64,000 nt of DNA from Alnus glutinosa (taxonomy: Eukaryota; Streptophyta; Magnoliopsida; Fagales; Betulaceae). The stretch covers positions 28,689,116 to 28,753,115 of the forward strand of contig NC_084890.1 in NCBI RefSeq assembly GCF_958979055.1. Reading direction: 5' to 3'. Positions within the stretch are counted from its first letter, which is position 1. Each line of letters opens with the position of its first letter. This document shows, piece after piece, positions 57,001-64,000 of the stretch. The position numbers were made by a program, and so were the translations under genes. The notes beneath the pieces were generated by a model that did not search any database, was not told the origin of the DNA, and saw only the letters and a program-made list of their open reading frames with translations.

Positions 57001-58097
57001 CAGCCTTTTAGGAAGAAAAAAAAATTGAAAATATTAATAAGAAAGTCAAATTTGAAATCCCAATATTGGTGCGCGCGGGACACAAATGTTGTGTCCCGCA
57101 CACGTCCATATCGGCCAATTGTTTTTTAATTAATTTTTTTAATCTATATAGGCAAATGGAGACGTGGATTATTTGCCATGTAACTAATTGGCCACGTGGG
57201 TTATTTGCCAGGTGGCTAAAATTTTAATTTCTAAAAAAAAATAAAAAATAAAAAATAAAAAAAAATTAGCCACGTGTTTTATTTGCTACGTGGCCAATAA
57301 AGCATGTGGCTAAAATTTCAAATCTTCAAAAATATTTGAAAAAAATATGAATATTTTAGCCACGTAGCTAATTACCTACACAAAGTATTTTGCTATGTGG
57401 CAGATTACCCCATGTCGTGAAATTGCGATGTGGGTTAATCTACCACATAGCAAAATCACCACGTGGCTACAGTATCGGTTATTGTTGCCAAGTGGCGAAA
57501 ATACCAATTTTTTGTAGTGTGGAATATATACGGAATCATGGACTCTGATTCCGATACATCCGATGCACATACCTACTCAATTATTAAAATGTTTATAGAT
57601 CATAATACAATGAACTGCAAATCCGTATGTACCTTAATTACTTTTTAGTTGAGAGAATAATAATGGTCTTCTAATTTTCAATAAAATGTATTGTCAAGAC
57701 GTATGTAGTTAAATTACACTTACTAATTTTTTTTTAACCAAAAGGAATACTATTTAGTTCAAAGGCATGTTGATTTGAAATCTCAAAATTGTTTTGAATA
57801 TTAGTTATATGTTCGTCAAGATCCGGAAAGTCAGATGGGGTACTGGAAATTTGTCGATTTTGTGAAATTCAATTAGTAATGGGTAGATTCATTTAGAACT
57901 TTTGTTTTCTTTTTAATTACGGGAATCATTTAGAACTTAATTTCCTACTGAGGGATAAAAAGGAACATGTGAAGACCATAGCACCCACACAAAAAAGAGG
58001 TAAAATATACTTACAGCCCTGTAGAAATTAATTCAATAAGTATTTTCACATGATTAGAAATTTAGTAATCTCAATAGGTCTTAATATAGAACTGTTT

Positions 58098-58146
<49 letters not shown>

Positions 58147-58397
58147 ACCTGGAAGAAGCCCCATTCTTTGCTTGCATAGTGCATCTTCTCCAACTCAGAG
58201 TGCATAAATTCCGGGGAGAATAGCTTTTGCATGTTGATGACTGGGACTTGGGGTAAAGAAGCTGTGGAGTCGGACATGTTGGGAGGTTCCTGATCGGGAC
58301 GCACATACCTCGGCGGGACAGTCGCCGTCGTCTCCTTCGCCAGTTCCTGAACACAAGGAACGGGGAGAGATCCCCCCAACGATTGTTCTGGTTCCAT
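54051..58397 (-). CDS. D7: SRG1-like 2OGD, open, 354 aa, slightly shortened C-terminus
   Basis: Exons on the minus strand are 58149-58397, 55169-55416, 54410-54734 and 54051-54293, with GT-AG borders, totalling 1065 nt. The start is MEPEQSLG. Iron ligands are H229, D231 and H286; R296 and S298 bind 2-oxoglutarate. The stop is TAG where the relatives have CAG; the sister D6 implies the ancestral end QNEE, so only four residues are lost, well outside the core. HVIDMQ of the family is VINMQ here, and EFMDSE is EFMHSE. Intron 1 is 2732 bp because of a CACTA element; intron 2 is 434 bp and contains a MITE remnant. It is probably functional if intron 1 splices properly. The substrate is unknown. 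Confidence 0.8.
54946..55120. mobile_element. MITE remnant in D7 intron 2
   Basis: GTGCTACACATACTCTC and ATGTGTAGCATTTC-type ends are inverted, and AAAATCACTATTGG faces AATGGTGATTTTTAC inside. Equivalent copies lie in D6 intron 2 (about 45940-46115) and D3 intron 2 (about 13800-13945), so the insertion predates these duplications. Confidence 0.55.
55979..57519. mobile_element. Non-autonomous CACTA element in D7 intron 1
   Basis: Ends are CACTACAAAAATGTTGGCAT and, in complement, CACTACAAAAAATTGGTATT. They are flanked by the 3 bp target duplication TGG (55976-55978 and 57520-57522). Subterminal regions repeat GCCACGTGG and TAGCCAC motifs in both orientations. The middle (about 56330-57110) differs in composition, with CCTCGTCGGC- and CCAACCCCTGGCGAG-like stretches, and may be captured host DNA. 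No transposase is present at 1541 bp. Confidence 0.85.
58101..58142. repeat. (AG)n microsatellite at the D7 exon 1 donor
   Basis: On the coding strand it reads (CT)n from about 7 nt after the GT donor of intron 1. CT tracts also follow the exon 2 donors of D4, D5, D6 and D7. Confidence 0.9.
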
Positions 58398-59081
58398 AGC
58401 TCCAACAAAACCCAGAGGCAAAATGCTTCAATTCTACCTACTACGTACGAATGAATGTTATAAGATAAAAGGAGAGTCGTTAAATTATTATAAATTCGTA
58501 GGACCCATATAGTCCCACAAATGTAGATTAATTTGCATGAATTAGATATATTGTGCAATTTTTTTTTATTGTTTCTTATTAGTTTTTACTGTATGTAAAT
58601 TATGAAAACAGAGAAAATACCCGTGTTATTTTTTTTAAAAAAAAAAAAATTATAAAAATTCTCAAAAATTCGGGTATAGGTATTTTTACAAATTCTTTTA
58701 AATTCTGACCAACACCTAAATCTTTGCATTTTTTTATTTTATTTTTTTTTAATCTTTTTTCCCTAAAAAAGAATGGGGTATTTTGAAAATTTTGACAGGA
58801 TTTAATGAAAAAATTTAACAAGGGTTGAAATTGAAAAAATTTGAAAAATAAATACCATAAATTGACACACACATATAATAATAATAATAATATAAATATA
58901 TGAAAACAACGTTGTTTAAGAAGAGGTGGCAAGAATCGTTGGCGAAAAATTCCACACGAGCATTAAACCTTCTACGTTTTCACTTCGCTTTTGGTTCCAC
59001 TGTTTGTGGTTTTCCAGTACCCCTTATAATTGACTATGATAGTAGCCAGGGTAAGACGTACATAATCTGAATCAATACAAG
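58398..59081. other. Upstream region of D7
   Basis: No gene. About 58620-58865 is a partial copy of the foldback element found in intron 1 of D1 and D3. A clear TATA box was not picked out. Confidence 0.5.
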
Positions 59082-59215
59082 AAATTTGCACATTAGCGGC
59101 CAACTTTTTAGCGGCGACACCAAAGTTACCGCTAAAGATACCTTATCAGCAACGCATCTGCCGCTAAAAAGCTACCGCAAATATACACTAAATTATTAGC
59201 GGCGACCACTTCCAA
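59082..59215. repeat. TTAGCGGC-rich segment, probable transposon end
   Basis: Short motifs TTAGCGGC, CCGCTAAA and TAGCGGCGAC recur in both orientations, like subterminal repeats of a DNA transposon. No second terminus was found. Confidence 0.45.
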
Positions 59216-59602
59216 CAGCTTATCTTTTAATTATCTTTTAGCTTTTAGCTTTTAGCTTTTATAATTATAATGAGGAAGCAATATATAATTATAATTATCT
59301 TTTAGCTTGTCTCTTTCCCTTGTGTTTTGTTGATCGAGGAAGCAATGTATACGTACAAGGTAGTTTTTACTTTTGATTATCTTTTACTCAAAGTGTTCTC
59401 GCTAGTCATTTGTGAAAATGAAAATGATTGGTCTAAAAACTGTTAAAGCACTAGTCAATAGTTCCTTGTAATATATAGTTTATCAGTCATGTATTCTGAA
59501 TGTTATGATTAAAACAGCGCTTAAGAATTTAACCTTAATATTAAAACTCATAATAGAAGTTCTTTTTGTTGTAAATCTCATATATATATATATATATATA
59601 TG

Positions 59603-59781
59603 AGTAATACTACATATCACACTTGTGTCTCTCTTTTGTCCTCCCAAAATTGATGTGACTATTAAAATTACCATTTGATCAAAATCTAATAGTGGTCTAT
59701 CATAAATTCAATAGTAATTTTAAGAATCACATCAATTTTAAAGAATAAAAAGAGAATATAAGGATGATACGTAGTATTACT
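59603..59781. mobile_element. MITE of 179 bp
   Basis: Terminal inverted repeats AGTAATACTACATATCA and TGATACGTAGTATTACT enclose a palindromic core in which AAAATTGATGTGA pairs with TCACATCAATTTT. It lies just after a TA microsatellite. Confidence 0.7.
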
Positions 59782-62700
59782 CTATACATATGAATGACTT
59801 ACGACGGAATATGATATTGTATATACGTGACCCTTTACATTTTTTATTTTATTTTATTATATTTTTTTTACTCCTGCCTTGTCTTTTTCGTTCGGGTAGA
59901 CGGTAGACCTCGATCTCATCACGTAATCTAGATGAGATATGAATTTGGCGAGTTTCAGTGGAGACTCTTAAGAAAAGTTAATGCCACGATACTGCTTAAT
60001 TAATTAGTATTATGTCTTTTTCCTTCTTACTTTAATTTGCTACTTTTTTCCTTCTTTTAAGCAGAGCATTTCAAATTGAATATTTCCACTGAACTGATTG
60101 ATGTTGCCGGCACATGTCCATTCGATGCCCATGTCCTTTGGTTTTTCTCATCGCCACCAACAACTTTGAGTGGACATTTTCATTCATATATGGCTTCGTC
60201 TTCTTAAAAACTGTACATATATATTGAAAAGCCATTGGTAGGGTTAAGCTAGGGTTTGAGCACAAGAACAAAAACTCCTTACTTCTCTTGGGTATTAGAA
60301 CCATTTCGGCTCCAAAAAGGAGAGAGAAATCAAGCTGTAAATTGAACATTTCTCATGTATATATTGATTGTATTTTTGCAGTTTTCAGCCCATCTTCATA
60401 TAGAAAGCTTTAGATTTGGCAACCAAAATGAGTTTTAATCTTTTCAATGTGCTAATTAAGGGGATGTTCGATCAGAGTTATCCATCAATTTGCATCACAG
60501 GAAGAGCATGGAGGTGAAAAATCAAACCAAAGGGATACAAAAGCTCAAATAGTGAATCTAGTGGGTGTGTTTTGAATCCCCACAACCACGAGTTTGATTA
60601 CTATGGTCCTTTAATTTTAAGGGATTTTTTTTCTTTCAATGATTTTTAAGGAAACAACCTAAATTTAAACTCTGCATTAAAAAGTACCCTAAAATCTCTC
60701 CTATATTTTCTCTCAATCTCTCTCCAAACCGTGTGGCTCTCTCTATCTCTTTTAGTTTTCAAATTCAAAACAAATATTAAATTCGAGAAATAATTCTTTT
60801 TCATCCTCATTGTCCACGCTGTCCATTTCTTGCAAATTCATCGTTAAATTTGTTGGCGTAAAGAATGGTTAAGGCCTAGGCGCGAGCAGATTATGTTAAA
60901 TTCAGCCTACATTTAGTTTTTATTAATTTTCATCTAGTCCCAGTTAACTCATTTTTTTTTAGTGGAGTACTGGTACACGATTGGAGTGACGTAAAATCAG
61001 ACTTTATATTTTTTATTTTAACAAGCCTTTGCTGATATAAATGTTAATTTTTACTTTCATATTATTTAGTTATATGACATTCATATAATAGTCTACTAAA
61101 TAGCATTACTCTATATATTTTGTATTCTTTCATCTATCTTCTATTCATATTTTTTTAAATAAACCATTTGATGCATAGGACCCATATGGGTAAAGGTGTG
61201 GATCCTACAAATCCAAGAGAAATGATACACATACATCTCCTACACATCATTATATATCCAAGTTTTAAATTTACCGTTGAATTTGAAGGACCCAATTTGG
61301 GTCCTATAAGTCCAATGATAAATTTTAAAATGAGATGTGTAAGAAATATATTTATATTTGTAACGCTCCCAAACCATTAGGGTTAGGTTCGTCCATTTTC
61401 TTATACATAGTCGCAAAGAATAATAAGGTCTGCCAGATAATCTAGCTAATATTTTGAATTATTAAAATACCAAAAAATAGTTTTAAATTCAAATTTTCAA
61501 TAAATGTGGAAATAAGTATCTCTAAATAACATTTATGTTTGGTAGAATAATTAAAACCCAAAGTAAAACTTAAATTCTTGTGCTAGTGCACTTGTTAGGA
61601 TAAATGCCATGCAATACTCTGATCACTAGCCCAAATCCTCATTCCGGCCACCTAAGATTCTCTGCTCATAACCTAAAAACAAAAACAAAGTAAGGATGAG
61701 CGATAAATGCTCAGTAATTCGCAACCGTAAAACGGTTGAGTCAAATTCATTTTCTTTAAAACTATGCTTGTAATACTCGTACTCTTCAAATCTCGGGAAA
61801 ATATAAAGTACAAATCCATCATTTTTCATAAATCACATAAATATTAGCTTATAAACAAATTTCCTCTTTTATGGCTCATGTACACTATTACGCCCTATGT
61901 ACTAGGGTTGCGTGGTCCTTGTGACCCTGGCAGGGAACTGTGGCTGCAGGTCTGCTTCGTCAGCTAATAATCAAAGTATACTTAGCATGGCATAATGATG
62001 ATTTACCGCCTTCTCGAGTCTTTCAGCGGTTGCGCTTTCATCCAAGTAATGGTACCAATCTTAACTTCTGTGAATATCTCTGGGGCCAGAATAACTTCCT
62101 CTACACACGTGTCCCTTTTATAAAACCTCTTCTTATTCTTTTCAATTCTTTTAGTACACCTTGAGGTAACATATGTGAGGGCTTTTTCATTTATACAATT
62201 CTCATTTTCTTCACTTTCTAAAGATAGTGTCTTCCCTCTTTCGAAAACCTTTAAACAAATACTAATTTACTATAATTGAAAAAATATTTCATGATTAAGA
62301 CTTTTCTCAACAATATTGATTTTAAGAATATCAGTTCTCAACTATAATTTCATTTAAAAAACTATTTAAAATATCTCATGCAAGCAATAAAATTGGCAAC
62401 ATATAATGAAAACATTTATTCATAAGTATGCTAGAAATAATAAATAAAATAGTATAACACGAAACAATCTAAGAAAGGGTAGAGGATTTCCTTACCTCGA
62501 TAATACTGCTAAAGGACTGATCTGAAATACTACACACCTGAATTAATAAACTTAACTATGTCAGCCCTCGGTTATCATACAAATCCTAATTAAAATCGAA
62601 TCTAACGTATCCCGGATTTTCGATCTCTACTTATCTCATAATTATAAGTGTTTTATTGTTACTAGGAATTTATTAAACCGTATTTGAGTGTGCATATTTT

Positions 62701-63471
62701 GTGTTTCATAAAAACTCTTGGGTCATAAAATAGGATATTAGCTCACTATGAAAAATGTTCTTAAAATATTATTTGTTCAAGTCAAAATCAAGAAGATATA
62801 TTATAATTAAGAAACTAAAATATAATTGGTTGTTAAAATAGTACAATAAAAATATACAATAGGACTTATCAATTACATACAAAAAGGATAGGAAGGAAGA
62901 GGAATAGGAAAGAAAAGATCAACAAAATTTAATTTATCCATCCACCCTGTGGCCTGCTATCACGGCCAGACAGGAAAAGAAGAAAAATATTAAAGAAGGG
63001 AACGATCGAAGACCTGCTGTTGAAAAGAAATAGCAAAAGAGAATGAGAAAATAAAAGCAAGTTCCTATATGCTACGACTGCATTACAACAGGAGAAGGAA
63101 ATTAAAGAAGTAAAACACATCCCAGTAAATTCAGAATGTTATTCCGTTGAGAAAAGAAAGGTCTGCTGTAATAACTCCGACCCCCTTTCAAGGGTAAAAT
63201 AGTCTTTACTACCTATGAGAATGGATAACTAGACGGAATTAATAAACACCTGATTTTACATATGAATTTTTATTTCTTGATATTAATTCATATTTCTTGA
63301 TATTAAATAACCACTCTTATATTTTATTAAAACACCTATTTTAAATTTAATAAATTTATATCAATTTAAGTTCCACTTTTATATTTAATATTTATAAAAA
63401 AAAAATATGAGGACCAGATTTTATATTTTTATGCAATTTTATTCTTATTAAAACACATGTTTTATTATATA
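59782..63471. other. Gene-poor AT-rich DNA
   Basis: No coding sequence I can support. 61366-63185 has the look of transposon DNA (a TGTAACGCTCCCAAACC-type start, and AATAACTCCGACCCCC near 63170), but no direct or inverted ends were established. 61168-61340 has partly self-complementary stretches around GGACCCATATGGG and GGACCCAATTTGGGTCC. Confidence 0.5.
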
Positions 63472-63602
63472 AAACCCTAATAGCCAAAGAATAAAACCCT
63501 ACTCCTATAAATACCCCCTCTTAGCCGCCACTCTCCTTCCTCACCTCACAAAATATTTTTCTACCAGCCGTCTCTTCATTGTTGCACGCAGGACTACTGC
63601 AG
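63472..63602 (+). promoter_or_regulatory. Putative promoter and 5' leader exon of a plus-strand gene beyond the window
   Basis: A telo-box AAACCCTAA lies at 63472-63480, a second AAACCCTA-like motif at 63494-63501, and a TATA box TATAAATA at 63506-63513, followed by a pyrimidine-rich leader. A splice donor fits at 63602/63603 (CTGCAG then GTATAT). Telo-boxes near a TATA box are typical of ribosomal protein and other translation-related genes in plants. No start codon in a clear frame is seen, so the coding part must lie to the right. Confidence 0.5.
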
Positions 63603-64000
63603 GTATATTTTGGTCTCTTTTCTTTTCTCTTCTATTTGTTTCTTTTTCTCCTTCACATGATGCAGCCGAGGCCCACACCTATTATCCTTCATTGTTCTCT
63701 TTTTCTTTTTTCTTTTTTCCTCTCTCCTTTGTCTTTCCCCAAACACCAACGTCAAATGGTCTTTTTGTCTTATTGTATTGCCTTACTTTTCTCTTGCTTT
63801 TTTTTCTTGTCTGTAGCAAACCATGAGAATTGTATATATATATTATTTTTTTCTCTTTTCTCTTCTTGTCCTGGCCTAACTCAAATTCAAATTTGTTGTA
63901 TTATAAAATTCTCTCCCTTTTCAATGCAACCGGATGTTGTTTTGGAGAAATTTCAAATTTTGGCTTAATTGATTTTATTTCTTTTACTTACCTGTTGCCA
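63603..64000 (+). other. T-rich DNA, probable first intron
   Basis: The stretch after the donor is very rich in T, as in plant leader introns. No exon or acceptor is identified before the window ends. Confidence 0.4.

Noticed and set aside
61366..63185. A complete solo LTR or other retroelement
   Set aside because: The sequence style is suggestive but I could not find a target duplication or a second copy in the window.

Overview
This is plant nuclear DNA, most likely from a woody eudicot. It is AT-rich, its genes are split by GT-AG introns, and it is packed with LTR retrotransposons, CACTA and Mutator-like DNA transposons, MITEs and a LINE fragment. The species cannot be named from the sequence alone. 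No bacterial genes, rRNA, tRNA or CRISPR array was seen.

The backbone is a tandem array of 2-oxoglutarate/Fe(II)-dependent dioxygenase (2OGD) genes of the SRG1-like / codeine O-demethylase-like type, all on the minus strand. Seven copies or remnants lie between 1972 and 58397. D1 (1972-4916) is intact, 360 aa, and has lost intron 2. D2 (10395-12159) is only exons 3 and 4 and has lost its HxD motif. D3 (13028-17462) keeps all four exons but is dead. D4 (30078-36480) is intact, 364 aa, with a 4 kb intron 2. D5 (37518-40035) is intact, 366 aa. D6 (45026-46409) is exons 2-4 only and dead. D7 (54051-58397) is open, 354 aa, with a slightly early stop. The ancestral exon plan is a variable first exon of 249-261 nt, then 248 nt, 325 nt and a last exon of about 243-270 nt, with phase-0, phase-2 and phase-0 introns. 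The products should be cytosolic oxygenases of specialised metabolism; substrates cannot be read from the sequence.

Layout: 1-993 is the end of a CACTA-type element. 1972-17462 holds D1-D3 with their intergenic DNA. 17463-30077 resembles the DNA upstream of D1, but carries a solo LTR (19283-20734) and an 8.1 kb minus-strand LTR element full of tandem repeats (21705-29851). 30078-40035 holds D4 and D5. 40862-56864 is a complex tandem duplication: its breakpoints lie in a Ty3/gypsy element and in a CACTA element sitting in intron 1 of D7, so D6 was created without exon 1. 58398-63460 is gene-poor. 63472-63602 looks like the promoter and leader exon (telo-box plus TATA box) of a plus-strand gene that continues past the window.

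The array records repeated cycles of gene duplication, decay and transposon insertion. Comparing paralogous copies gives empty-site or sister sequences that date and delimit most insertions. No wholly new biochemical system is visible. The most distinctive items are the microhomology-bounded duplication, the deletion that removed an active-site motif, the precise intron loss, and the non-autonomous LTR element with four classes of internal tandem repeat.
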